From Streptomyces sp. NBC_00234 (GTDB taxonomy: Bacteria > Actinomycetota > Actinomycetes > Streptomycetales > Streptomycetaceae): 64,000 nt of DNA. The notes below the pieces were generated by a model, which was not told where the DNA came from, did no database searches, and worked only from the letters and a program-made list of their open reading frames with translations. This document shows positions 16,842-25,362 of the stretch, in pieces. The position numbers were made by a program, and so were the translations under genes. Each line of letters begins with the position of its first letter. The first letter of the stretch is position 1. The stretch covers positions 3,472,001 to 3,536,000 of the forward strand of contig NZ_CP108101.1 of assembly GCF_036195325.1 (NCBI RefSeq). The letters run 5' to 3'.

Positions 16842-17854
16842 AGGTCGTGGTCACCGGCGGTGGCGGATTCCTCGGTTCCCATCTGTGCGAGGCACTGCTC
16901 CGCAGAGGAGACACCGTGTGGTGTCTCGACAACTTCTGCACCGGCGAACCCCAGAACGTCGCGCATCTGCGCTCCGACCCGCGGTTCCGGCTCGTACGCG
17001 GGGACGTCACGACACCGTTCGACATCCCCGGGCGGGTACAGGCCGTGGCCCACCTCGCCAGTCCCGCGTCGCCGCCCGACTACCACCGGCTGCCCCTGGA
17101 AACGCTGTCGGTCGGCAGCCGGGGCACGGAGAACGCCCTGAGACTGGCCCGACGTCACGGCGCGCGCTTCGTCCTGACCTCGACCAGCGAGGTGTACGGC
17201 GACCCGGAAACGCACCCCCAGCCGGAGGACTACTGGGGCAACGTCAATCCGGTCGGCCCGCGCAGCGTCTACGACGAGGCCAAGCGGTACGCGGAGGCCC
17301 TGGCCATGGCGTACCGGCGCAGCCTCGGCGTCGACGTGGGCATCGTGCGGATCTTCAACACCTACGGTCCCCGGATGCGGCCGTACGACGGCAGGGTGGT
17401 CTCGACGTTCCTGCGCCAGGCCCTGGCGGGCGAGGCGCTGACCGTCTTCGGCGACGGCAGCCAGACCCGTAGCTTCTGTTACGTCGACGACCTCGTGCGC
17501 GGCATCACGGCGATGATCGACCACCGCGGTCTCGGCGGCCCGGTCAATCTCGGCAACCCGGCCGAGCACACGGTCCGGGAGCTGGCCGACCTCGTCCTGC
17601 GCATCACCGGATCGCGGTCACGGATCGAGACCCGCCCGCTGCCCGTCGACGATCCCACCCGCCGCCGGCCCGTCATCGTCCGGGCCCGCGAACAGCTCGG
17701 CTGGATACCCCTCATACCGGTCGAGGAGGGCCTGCGGCGCACCGCCGCCTGGTTCACCGCCCGCTCCCGGCCTCTGCCCGAGCCCGAGCCGCACCACGCG
17801 GTGCGGGACCCGCTCACCTCACCCCCGGATCCCGTGGAGGCCCGAACATCATGA
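16838..17854 (+). CDS. UDP-glucuronate decarboxylase (UDP-xylose synthase type)
   Basis: The protein has 338 residues. It carries the hallmark run of UDP-glucuronate decarboxylases: GGGGFLGSH near the start, DNFCTG, LASPASPPDY, TSTSEVYGDP (Glu118), HPQPEDYWGNVNP and RSVYDEAKR (Tyr145, Lys149). The reaction is UDP-glucuronate to UDP-xylose and CO2 with enzyme-bound NAD. The start ATG overlaps the ugd stop codon, and its own stop overlaps the next start in the same way, so the three genes are translationally coupled. It shows that the operon probably makes a xylose-containing (or xylose-derived) polymer in addition to any glucuronate used directly. Confidence 0.88.
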   Translation: MKVVVTGGGGFLGSHLCEALLRRGDTVWCLDNFCTGEPQNVAHLRSDPRFRLVRGDVTTPFDIPGRVQAVAHLASPASPPDYHRLPLETLSVGSRGTENALRLARRHGARFVLTSTSEVYGDPETHPQPEDYWGNVNPVGPRSVYDEAKRYAEALAMAYRRSLGVDVGIVRIFNTYGPRMRPYDGRVVSTFLRQALAGEALTVFGDGSQTRSFCYVDDLVRGITAMIDHRGLGGPVNLGNPAEHTVRELADLVLRITGSRSRIETRPLPVDDPTRRRPVIVRAREQLGWIPLIPVEEGLRRTAAWFTARSRPLPEPEPHHAVRDPLTSPPDPVEARTS

Positions 17855-19497
17855 GCCGGACAGCCGCGACGCCCGCTCTCGCCGTCGCGACCCTTCTCGT
17901 CCTCGCCGCCGGCGGCTGCTCCGCCACCCCTCACTACACACCGCCGTCCAGCACGTACTACGTCAGCCCCAGCGGCGACGACGACAATGCCGGCACCTCA
18001 CCGGACGAGGCATGGCGCTCCCTCGCCCACGCGGAACGCACAGGGCTCGACGCGGGCGACAAACTGCTGCTGCGGGGCGGGGCCGTGTTCAGCGGCCCCA
18101 TCACCGTGGGCGAGGGAGAAGCGGGAAGCGCGGACGAGCCCGTCGTCATCGGGTCGTACGGCGGGGGGCGGGCAACGGTCGCGGTGACGGGCGGCCCCGG
18201 TGTCTCCGTCCACAACACGGCCGGCGTCGAGATCCACGATCTCGACGTGACCGGGAAGGGCGGTTCCTATCTCCGCGACGGAGGCATCAACCTCTACAGC
18301 GACCTGTCGGACGGCAGGAAACTCGACCGTGTCACCGTCTCCGACGTCGACATCTCCGGATTCCGGGCGGGCATCGCGGTCGGCGGCGGGGACGGGAGCA
18401 CCGGATTCAAGGACGTGCAGGTCAGCGGGGCCAAGCTGCACGACAACAAGGATGTCGGACTGCTGGTCTACGGCCCCGACTTCGACGCCGGCCGCCCCAC
18501 CTACGCACACCAGAACCTCCGCATCAAGGGGGTCGAGTCCCACCACAACGTCGGAGACCCCAAGACGACGAAGACCCACTCCGGGAACGGCATCGTGCTC
18601 GGCAGCGTTCGCGACGCGACGGTCCGCGACTCCATCGCCCACGACAACGGAAACCGCTCCTCGCCCGAGGCCCCGGCCGGCCCCGTGGGCATCTGGGCGT
18701 ACGACTCCACCCAGGTCCTGCTGGAGCACAACACGGCCTTCCGCAACCACACCGGCACCGACGTCGACGGCGCGGGCTTCGGCCTCGACTCGAACGTCTC
18801 GTCCTCGACGATCCAGTACAACCTGGCGTTCGACAACGACGGGCCGGGCTACTACGTCTACACGAACAAGAAGAACGGCGCGCACCGGAACAACACCATC
18901 CGCTACAACATCGCGACCGACAACGGACGCAAACTCCCCGTCAGCGGCGCGCTGGCCATCCACGGCAAGGACATCCGGAATCTGGCCATCTACCAGAACA
19001 CCCTGGTCATGACGGACTCCCCGAACGGCCCGGGCCCTGCCGTTCGACTGCGGGACGGGCAGACGGGCGTCAGCCTGCGCAACAACATCCTCGTCACCGA
19101 AGGAGCCCCGGTGGTCACCTCGGAGGCGGCACTCGAACCCGCCGACATCGTGCTCCAGGGCAACAACTACTTCACGCCCACCGGATCCCTCACCATCGAC
19201 TGGGCGAACCGCTCGTACCCGGACCTGGCCGCCTGGCGTACGGCGACGGACCAGGAGCGCGTCGACGGACGGACCACCGGCCTGAGCGTCGACCCCTGCT
19301 TCGCCGGCGGCGACCTGCCGGACATCCGTTCCGCCGCCGACGCACCCCTGGTCGTCCCCGACTGCACCGCCCTCGCGGGCAAGGGACTCGACCTGCAAGC
19401 CCTCTTCGGCACCGACCCCGGCACCGTCGACTACTTCGGCCGGACCACCGGCACACCGCCGCCGGTCGGAGCCGCCGTCCCCTCGCCGCCGGAATGA
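17851..19497 (+). CDS. Lipoprotein with right-handed parallel beta-helix
   Basis: The protein has 548 residues. An N-terminal signal with a lipobox (AGGC, Cys near 24) makes it an exported lipoprotein. From about residue 38 the sequence opens with YYVSPSGDDDNAGTSPDEAWRSL, the entry motif of secreted beta-helix proteins of the polysaccharide-lyase and pectate-lyase class. It continues with many short NN/HN-rich rungs (for example HNTAFRNHTGTD and QYNLAFDNDG). I cannot point to catalytic residues. It is the last gene of the polysaccharide operon, translationally coupled to the decarboxylase gene. A role in trimming, binding or releasing the polymer outside the cell is the obvious inference. Confidence 0.82.
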   Translation: MSRTAATPALAVATLLVLAAGGCSATPHYTPPSSTYYVSPSGDDDNAGTSPDEAWRSLAHAERTGLDAGDKLLLRGGAVFSGPITVGEGEAGSADEPVVIGSYGGGRATVAVTGGPGVSVHNTAGVEIHDLDVTGKGGSYLRDGGINLYSDLSDGRKLDRVTVSDVDISGFRAGIAVGGGDGSTGFKDVQVSGAKLHDNKDVGLLVYGPDFDAGRPTYAHQNLRIKGVESHHNVGDPKTTKTHSGNGIVLGSVRDATVRDSIAHDNGNRSSPEAPAGPVGIWAYDSTQVLLEHNTAFRNHTGTDVDGAGFGLDSNVSSSTIQYNLAFDNDGPGYYVYTNKKNGAHRNNTIRYNIATDNGRKLPVSGALAIHGKDIRNLAIYQNTLVMTDSPNGPGPAVRLRDGQTGVSLRNNILVTEGAPVVTSEAALEPADIVLQGNNYFTPTGSLTIDWANRSYPDLAAWRTATDQERVDGRTTGLSVDPCFAGGDLPDIRSAADAPLVVPDCTALAGKGLDLQALFGTDPGTVDYFGRTTGTPPPVGAAVPSPPE

Positions 19498-19594
19498 AGT
19501 CATTCCGCGCGAGCTGCCGAAGCCACGCCAACTGGCCTGCCACGGTTGATAATTACTCCTCGTGGTGATCGAATCGGACGCGCAGACCCCGATG

Positions 19595-19607
19595 GGTGAC
19601 GATCACC
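19595..19607. promoter_or_regulatory. Short dyad upstream of the EACC1-caspase pair
   Basis: GGTGA-CGA-TCACC is a perfect dyad. A further GGTGATCG copy lies at 19564-19571. Both sit in the 156-base gap before the EACC1 gene and could bind a regulator. Confidence 0.35.
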
Positions 19608-19653
19608 GCTCCACCGGGGATCGACGGGGGAACCACCGGGACGTGGGGGCATC

Positions 19654-19989
19654 ATGGGCAGTGAGGGCACGCGCGGCGTGGAGCTGGCTCCGTCGCAGCA
19701 GGGGGAGCTCGGCTCTCTGCGGAAATGGCTCACCCTGGCGGCTCCCGGCGTGGAAGTCCGCCAGGTCGCCGGTACGCCTGGCCCCGGGGAGCAGGGCGCG
19801 TTCGACGTGCTGAGTGTGGTGGCCGCCAGTACCGGGCTGGTTGCCGCGATCAAGGTTCTGCCGCAGTTCCTGCGGGCGAAGCGCAGCGATCTCTCCGTCA
19901 CCGTCACGGTGCGCGGGAAGAAGCTGACCGTCGACGCCCGCAACGTCGAGGAGGTCATGCCGATCCTGGAGCGGCTGCTCGATGACTGA
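19654..19989 (+). CDS. Effector-associated constant component EACC1
   Basis: The protein has 111 residues from ATG 19654, preceded by GTGGGGGC. It has the layout of the actinobacterial EACC1 family. There is an N-terminal strand-helix part (GSLRKWLTLAAPGVEVRQV) and a glycine/proline-rich turn. A hydrophobic helix follows (LSVVAASTGLVAAIKVL). The last part is a two-strand element with the typical SDLSVTVTV and GKKLTVDARNV, followed by a C-terminal helix. EACC1 proteins are encoded next to caspases and other effectors in predicted conflict systems and are thought to act as adaptors. The stop codon overlaps the caspase start by 8 bp, so the two products are made together. There is no signal peptide. 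The exact molecular role is unknown. Confidence 0.85.
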   Translation: MGSEGTRGVELAPSQQGELGSLRKWLTLAAPGVEVRQVAGTPGPGEQGAFDVLSVVAASTGLVAAIKVLPQFLRAKRSDLSVTVTVRGKKLTVDARNVEEVMPILERLLDD

Positions 19990-22156
19990 CCGGTTGGCTC
20001 TTCCCGACTACACGCGGTCGCGCGCCGTACTGATCGGCACCTCGGAGTACCGCCACCTCACCCCGGTCGGCGCCGCACGGCACAGTCTGGCCCGCATGTA
20101 CCGCCTGCTCACCGGACCGTGGTGCGGCTGGCCGGAGGACCGGGTGACCGTGCTCGAGGACGAACCCGGTCCCGGCGAGCTGCCCGACCGTCTGCTCGAC
20201 CTGTTCGAGGAGACCGCGGACGTGGCGCTCTTCTACTACGTCGGGCACGGCCAGATCGACGACGAGGACCAGCTGTGTCTGGGACTGGTCGGCTCCCGCA
20301 CCGAGCCGCACCGCCGGGCGACCACCAGCCTGCCGTTCGCGGCCGTACGCCGGGCGATGCTCCTGAGCCCGGCCGCCACCAAGGTGGTCATGCTGGACTG
20401 CTGCTTCTCGGGACTGGCCACCCACCGCGAGCACGCGCTGGCCGGGCCCGCCGGTGACGTACTGCTGGAGCGGGCCTCCCGGACCGGCGCGTACACCATG
20501 ACCGCCAGCAGCGCCGACACCACCGCGTGGTTCGAGAACGACCCGGAACTGGCGCAACCGCAGACCTACTTCACCAAGTACCTCGCCGACTTGGTCGAGA
20601 CCGGGATTCCCGGCCAGCCGGCCGGGCTGAAACTGCACCCGTTGTTCAACCGGCTGCACGACAACCTCGCCCAGGACCGACGGCCCATCCCCCAGGAACG
20701 CAGCGTCGACGCGGCACGCGAGTTCGTGTTCGCCCGCAACGCCGCCCCGCCCGCGACGATCAGGTCGCCCGACGACGACCTCGCCCGGCTCCGCCGGGAG
20801 CTGGAGGAACTCCGCACGGCGCAGCGCCGGTTCAACGAGTCCACCGGACGGTACGGGCCGACCGCCGCGGACCTGCGGGGCATCGACATCACCGAACACC
20901 GGCTCGCCAACGGGCTGCGGGTGGTGCTCTCCGAGGACCACAACACCCCGGTCTCCGCCGTCAACATCTGGTACGACGTCGGCTCCCGGCGCGAGGCCCG
21001 GGGCAGCACCGGCCTCGCCCACCTCTTCTGCAAGCTGATGTTCTTCGGCTCCGCCTCGGTGGCCGGAAACGGTCACTTCGAACTGGTCCAGAACGCGGGC
21101 GGCTCCCTCAACGCCACCACCAGCTTCGAGCGCTCCAACTTCTTCCAGACGGTGCCCGCCCACCAGACGGAGCTCGTGCTCTGGCTGGAGGCCGACCGGA
21201 TGGGCTCCCTGCTCGTCGCGGTCGACGAGGAGGCGATGGACAACGCGCGCGACATCACGAAGAACGAACGCAGCCATCGCTACGACAACGCTCCCTACGG
21301 CACGGCCTTCGAGAAACTGACCGCCCTGTGCTATCCGGCGGGTCACCCCTACCACCACACCCCCATCGGCTCGAACGCCGACCGGGCCTCCGTCACGGTG
21401 GAGCAGGCCCGCGACTTCTTCCGTACCTACTACACCCCCGACAACGCCGTGCTCTCCGTGGTCGGCGACATCGATCCCGACCAGACCCTCGCCTGGATCG
21501 AGAAGTACTTCGGATCCATCCCGCCGAGCGGCGGCAGACAGCCCCTGCGGGACGGCTCGCTGCCCGACATCATCGGCCGGGAGCTGCGCGAGGTGATCGT
21601 GGAGGACGTGCCGGTGCGCGCCGTGATGGCCGCCTACCGGCTCCCGCGCGACGGCATGCGCGCGTGCGACGCGGCCGATCTGGCCCTGGCCATCCTCGGC
21701 GGCGGTGAGTCGTCACGGCTCTACAACCGCCTGGTCCGCCACGACCGCACCGCCGCCGCCGCCGGATTCGGCCTGTTGCGGCTCACCGGCGCGCCCTGCC
21801 TGGGATGGCTGGACGTCAAGGCTCTCGGCGACGCCTCCGCCGAGGCCATCGAGGCGGCCGTAGACGACGAGCTGGCGCGCTTCGCCGCCGAGGGCCCCAC
21901 ACCCGAGGAACTGGACCGCGCCCAGGCGCAGATCGAGCGCGAGTGGCTGGACCGGATCGCCACCGCGGCGGGACGGGCCGACGAACTCTGCCGCTTCGCC
22001 GTCCTCCACGGCGACGCCCAGCTCGTCAGGAGCGCCCTGGGCAACATGCTCGCCATCACGGCCGACGAGGTCCGCGCCGTCGCCAGACGGTTCCTGCGCC
22101 GGGAGAACCGCGCGGTGCTCGTCTACGAGCCGATCAGGGACCACTGGAGCCGCTGA
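19982..22156 (+). CDS. Caspase-M16 peptidase fusion, EACC1-associated type
   Basis: The protein has 724 residues and no signal peptide. Residues 1-250 are a caspase-like domain. SRAVLIGTSEYRHL opens the fold, YYVGHG gives the catalytic His89, and MLDCCFSG gives the catalytic Cys141. A charged helical linker (about 263-290, LRRELEELRTAQRRF) follows. Residues about 300-720 form a complete M16 (insulinase/pitrilysin) chain with N- and C-terminal halves, including KNERSHRYDN (Glu429) and the GGGESSRLYNRLVR region. The zinc motif HxxEH is HLFCK (347-351), so the metal-binding Glu and second His are replaced by Cys and Lys. The M16 part is therefore probably a non-catalytic binding or chamber module. 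An abortive-infection or self-targeting protease role is inferred from the family. Confidence 0.88.
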   Translation: MTDRLALPDYTRSRAVLIGTSEYRHLTPVGAARHSLARMYRLLTGPWCGWPEDRVTVLEDEPGPGELPDRLLDLFEETADVALFYYVGHGQIDDEDQLCLGLVGSRTEPHRRATTSLPFAAVRRAMLLSPAATKVVMLDCCFSGLATHREHALAGPAGDVLLERASRTGAYTMTASSADTTAWFENDPELAQPQTYFTKYLADLVETGIPGQPAGLKLHPLFNRLHDNLAQDRRPIPQERSVDAAREFVFARNAAPPATIRSPDDDLARLRRELEELRTAQRRFNESTGRYGPTAADLRGIDITEHRLANGLRVVLSEDHNTPVSAVNIWYDVGSRREARGSTGLAHLFCKLMFFGSASVAGNGHFELVQNAGGSLNATTSFERSNFFQTVPAHQTELVLWLEADRMGSLLVAVDEEAMDNARDITKNERSHRYDNAPYGTAFEKLTALCYPAGHPYHHTPIGSNADRASVTVEQARDFFRTYYTPDNAVLSVVGDIDPDQTLAWIEKYFGSIPPSGGRQPLRDGSLPDIIGRELREVIVEDVPVRAVMAAYRLPRDGMRACDAADLALAILGGGESSRLYNRLVRHDRTAAAAGFGLLRLTGAPCLGWLDVKALGDASAEAIEAAVDDELARFAAEGPTPEELDRAQAQIEREWLDRIATAAGRADELCRFAVLHGDAQLVRSALGNMLAITADEVRAVARRFLRRENRAVLVYEPIRDHWSR

Positions 22157-22185
22157 GGGACCCCGGCCGGGGTTACCGTGAGCCC

Positions 22186-22983
22186 ATGACCACAACTGTC
22201 GCAGCCGATACGGGAGTAGGGCCCCTGCTGCGCGGCTGGCGCGAGCGCCGCCGCATCAGCCAACTGGAGCTCGCCCTGCGCGCGGACTCCTCGGCCCGGC
22301 ACATCAGCTTCGTCGAGACGGGTCGCTCGCGCCCCAGCCAGGACATGATCCTGCGGCTGGCCGAGCACCTCGACGTCCCCGTACGGGAGCGCAACTCGCT
22401 TCTCCTGGCCGCCGGTTACGCGCCCCTGTACCCGGAAACGCCGCTCGACGACCCGGCGCTGGAGACCCTGCGCACGGGTCTGCTGCAACTGCTCGCCGGA
22501 TACGAGCCGTATCCCGCGTTCGTGGTCGACGCGACCTACAACGTGGTCGCCGCCAACAACGGCATGACGATGATCCTGGAGGGCGTACCGGAGCGACTGC
22601 TCGCTCCGCCGCTCAACGCGATGCGCCTGACCCTCCACCCGGAGGGCCTGGCGCCGAGGATTCGCAATCTGCGGGAGTGGCGGGGGCACCTCCTCGCCCA
22701 GATGGAGCGTCAGATCGCGCTGGTCCGCTCGGACGCGCTGCGCGAGCTGTACGAGGAGGTATCGGCGTATCCGGTGGGGGACGCGGGCGAGGAACCGCAG
22801 GAACCGGTCCCGTACTTCGCTCTGCCGCTCCGGATCGAGCACGACGGCCGGGTGCTGTCGTTCATCTCGTCGATCTCGACCTTCAACACGCCCATGGACG
22901 TGACGGTGGCGGAGCTGGCCATCGAGACACTGCTTCCGGCGGACCAGGAGACGGCCCTGTACCTCCGCTCGCTCAGCGGCTGA
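22186..22983 (+). CDS. XRE-family regulator with MmyB-like ligand-binding domain
   Basis: The protein has 265 residues from ATG 22186. The first 70 residues form an HTH: LLRGWRERRRISQLELALRADSSARHISFVETGRSRPS. The C-terminal part has the MmyB-like (MLTR) pattern: YEPYPAFVVDATYNVVAANNG, then ALRELYEEVSAYP, then LSFISSISTFNTPMDVTVAELAIETLLPAD. Such proteins are ligand-sensing repressors or activators, often beside a dehydrogenase or transporter. Here it starts 29 bases after the caspase-M16 gene on the same strand and converges (11-bp overlap) with a small membrane-protein gene. It could therefore regulate either neighbour. The palindrome at 23512 upstream of the membrane-protein gene is a candidate site. 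Confidence 0.88.
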   Translation: MTTTVAADTGVGPLLRGWRERRRISQLELALRADSSARHISFVETGRSRPSQDMILRLAEHLDVPVRERNSLLLAAGYAPLYPETPLDDPALETLRTGLLQLLAGYEPYPAFVVDATYNVVAANNGMTMILEGVPERLLAPPLNAMRLTLHPEGLAPRIRNLREWRGHLLAQMERQIALVRSDALRELYEEVSAYPVGDAGEEPQEPVPYFALPLRIEHDGRVLSFISSISTFNTPMDVTVAELAIETLLPADQETALYLRSLSG

Positions 22984-23386
22984 GCCGCAGCGCGCCGAAC
23001 TGCAGGGCCGCGAAGCCGCCCACGGTGGCGGCCTGCATCAGCCCCCACACCGCCCCGGCGGTCGTCGGCGTGAGCCAGAGGGCCAGCCCGGCGACACTGG
23101 CCACCGCCCAGGCGAGGTTCGCCTCGATCACCACACGGGTGAGGAAGCCGGAGGGCTCGCGCCGGGAGGCGAGCCGGCCGACGGCCGCGGCGAACACCAC
23201 GAGGAAGACGCCGAGCCCGAGGAGCAGGGCCGGGTCGACGCCCAGCAGCCGCCCGAGCGGCCCGGACGCGGCCACGTAGGCGAGGCCGTTGACTCCGGTG
23301 ACCACCGCGTCGAGGGCGAGGAACCGGCGGAGCATGGTGAGCGGCTCGGTGGTGCGGGCGAGGCCGGAGAGAGTGGTCACGGACAT
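22973..23386 (-). CDS. Small integral membrane protein
   Basis: The protein has 137 residues with four hydrophobic segments (about 20-40, 48-71, 86-106 and 110-130). The N-terminus (MSVTTLSGLARTTEPLTMLRRFLALDAVVTGVNGLAYV) resembles the small four-helix proteins of unknown function found widely in actinobacteria, including those with an AL(L)GVDP motif after the second helix (GRLLGVDPALLLGLG). I cannot assign a substrate. The gene converges on the MmyB-type regulator with an 11-bp overlap of coding ends. A perfect palindrome lies 126 bases before the start. Confidence 0.75.
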   Translation of the reverse strand: MSVTTLSGLARTTEPLTMLRRFLALDAVVTGVNGLAYVAASGPLGRLLGVDPALLLGLGVFLVVFAAAVGRLASRREPSGFLTRVVIEANLAWAVASVAGLALWLTPTTAGAVWGLMQAATVGGFAALQFGALRLSR

Positions 23387-23721
23387 CGGGAATCAGCCTC
23401 CATCGGGGACGTACACGCTGGTCAGGGGCCGAATCCCGAGGCGGGGCAAGCCGCCTCGGAACCCGGTGGAACCACCATGCCGGTCGCCGGGAACGGGGTC
23501 GATTACCCCGGAGGTAATGCACCGCCGGCCCGCGTCCCCCGCGCCGGCCTCCCCGGCGGCCCCTTCCTTCTCGTGCCCGGGCGGCGGCGCACCCGACATT
23601 CATGACCCCTTCACCGGGGCGTACACCGGACCGCACCGACGGCTCGCGCGGGCTGCCTAGCGTGTTGGTTCAGACCGGTTACCTCTTCGTTATGGTGACC
23701 GCATCAGAGAACAGGCACCCC
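23387..23721. other. Divergent intergenic region, membrane protein / metallophosphoesterase
   Basis: About 335 bases without a supported gene. It holds the palindrome at 23512-23528 and an AT-richer stretch (23662-23700) that is probably the metallophosphoesterase promoter. I could not fix -35/-10 boxes. Confidence 0.5.
23512..23528. promoter_or_regulatory. Perfect palindrome ATTACC-N5-GGTAAT, candidate regulator site
   Basis: Six-base arms are exact complements around CCGGA. The site lies between divergent genes, 126 bases from the membrane-protein start and 194 from the metallophosphoesterase start. The XRE/MmyB-type regulator next door is a possible binder. Confidence 0.55.
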
Positions 23722-25356
23722 GTGAGATTCACCCCGCTCGTGATCGCCGCGACCTCCGTCGCGCTCGTCTCGCCGATCGTCGCCCACGCCGACTCCAACT
23801 CCGCCGCCCCTGCCGCATCTGCCGCCCCTGCCGCCCCCGGCGTCAGCGTGCCCGGCGGCCGGTACGAGCACCCCGTCGCGCTGACGTTCCGGACCGAGCC
23901 CGGCACCACCGTCCGCTACACGCTCGACGGCACCACACCGACCCGCCACAGCCGCGTCCACTCCCCCGGCCGCCCGCTGCGGATCACCGAGGACACCAAC
24001 GTCACGGCCGTCGCCTTCCACGGCGACAGGGCCAGCACCCCGGTGTCGTACGGCTACCTCGTCAGGACCCGCGAGAAGCCGGTCGCGCGCCTCGTCGTGA
24101 TGTCCGACGTACACGTCGGCAGCCACGAGAGCAGCGACCGGAAGTACGAGAGCTTCTTCGACACCATCGGCTCCATCTTCCCCAGGCCGGACGCGATCCT
24201 GTCCAACGGCGACATGATCAACGACAACGGCGACGGCCGAGGCCCGGACCACCGCATCGTCTCGGAGATCTTCCGGGCCAACCTCGCCCGCAAGGGCATG
24301 ACCGACACCCAGCTGCTGATCTCCAACGGCAACCACGACGCGAGCCTCACCGCGATCCGGGACGGCTACCCCGCGTCCTGGTTCCCCGACTCCGGCGGTG
24401 GCTACTACGAGTCCACCGTCAACGGCATCCACCTCCTCACGGTGAACACCGAGACGTACAACTCCAGCACCGCCCAGCGCACCTGGCTCAAGAACCGGCT
24501 GACCGAGCTCACCTCGGACCCCGCCCGTGCCCACACGCCCGTCCTCGTGCAGGGCCACCGCCCCACCACCGGGACCACCATGGACGGCCAGCAGGCGTCG
24601 AACCCCCGGCTCGCCGAGGACCTCGGGGCCTTCCCGCAGGCGATCCTGTTCTCGGGCCACTCCCATCTGAACCTCAACGACGACCGCTCGATCCACCAGC
24701 GCGACTTCACGTCCGTCAACGACGGTTCGATGTCGTACGTCGAGGTCGACCACGGCTACCAGGCGGTCACCGAGACCGGGCTCGCCAACCGCTTCGAGAC
24801 ACCGACCGCGCAGGCACTCTTCGTCGAGGTCTACAAGGACCGCACCGAGATCGCGCGCGTCAACATGGCAGCGGACAAGCACGACATCTACACCGACGGG
24901 AAGTGGTCGGCGAGCTGGCAGCCCCCGTACGCCAGCGCGGGCACGCTCAGCGGCGCGACCTGGACGGTACGGCTGAAGGGCTCGACCGACCAGGAGATCA
25001 AGGACAACTTCCGCTACACCGCGGCCCGTCGCAACACCGTGGCACCGCGGTTCACCTCCCGCACGCCCCTGACCGTGGTGCCGGGCGCCACCGAGGGCTC
25101 CACCGCCCTGCGGATCGCCCAGGCCGAGGACGACCAGATGGTGCACCACTACGACGTCGCCGTCACCGACGCGGCGACCGGCGCCGCGGTCGTGTCGTCC
25201 AAGGTCCTCGCGGACTACACGTTCATGCCCCGGCCGAACACGCTCGACATCCCGGTCCCGGACGCGGCCCCGGCCGGCCGGTACGCGGCACGGGTCGTCG
25301 CCGTCGACGCGTACGGCAACGCCTCCCCGGCCGTCACGCTGGCCTTCGACAAGTAG
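23722..25356 (+). CDS. Secreted metallophosphoesterase with chitobiase-like domain
   Basis: GTG 23722 gives 544 residues beginning directly with a signal peptide (MRFTPLVIAATSVALVSPIVAHA). An ATG at 23692 would add ten residues without a ribosome binding site. Residues about 35-120 form a chitobiase/beta-hexosaminidase C-terminal type fold (PGGRYEHPVALTF, TVRYTLDGTTPT). The calcineurin-like domain follows, with DVHVGSH (Asp129), NGDMINDN, NGNHD, QGHRP and SGHSHLN, all the usual metal ligands. A C-terminal beta domain of about 130 residues ends the protein. It should be an active extracellular di-metal phosphoesterase; its substrate (nucleotide, phospholipid or phosphosugar) is not evident. 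Its stop lies 6 bases from the convergent zinc-ribbon gene. Confidence 0.85.
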   Translation: MRFTPLVIAATSVALVSPIVAHADSNSAAPAASAAPAAPGVSVPGGRYEHPVALTFRTEPGTTVRYTLDGTTPTRHSRVHSPGRPLRITEDTNVTAVAFHGDRASTPVSYGYLVRTREKPVARLVVMSDVHVGSHESSDRKYESFFDTIGSIFPRPDAILSNGDMINDNGDGRGPDHRIVSEIFRANLARKGMTDTQLLISNGNHDASLTAIRDGYPASWFPDSGGGYYESTVNGIHLLTVNTETYNSSTAQRTWLKNRLTELTSDPARAHTPVLVQGHRPTTGTTMDGQQASNPRLAEDLGAFPQAILFSGHSHLNLNDDRSIHQRDFTSVNDGSMSYVEVDHGYQAVTETGLANRFETPTAQALFVEVYKDRTEIARVNMAADKHDIYTDGKWSASWQPPYASAGTLSGATWTVRLKGSTDQEIKDNFRYTAARRNTVAPRFTSRTPLTVVPGATEGSTALRIAQAEDDQMVHHYDVAVTDAATGAAVVSSKVLADYTFMPRPNTLDIPVPDAAPAGRYAARVVAVDAYGNASPAVTLAFDK

Positions 25357-25362
25357 CACCGC

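Noticed and set aside
23665..23696. TTGGTT and TATGGT as a promoter for the metallophosphoesterase
   Set aside because: The spacer is 20 bases and both boxes are poor matches, so I did not annotate it.
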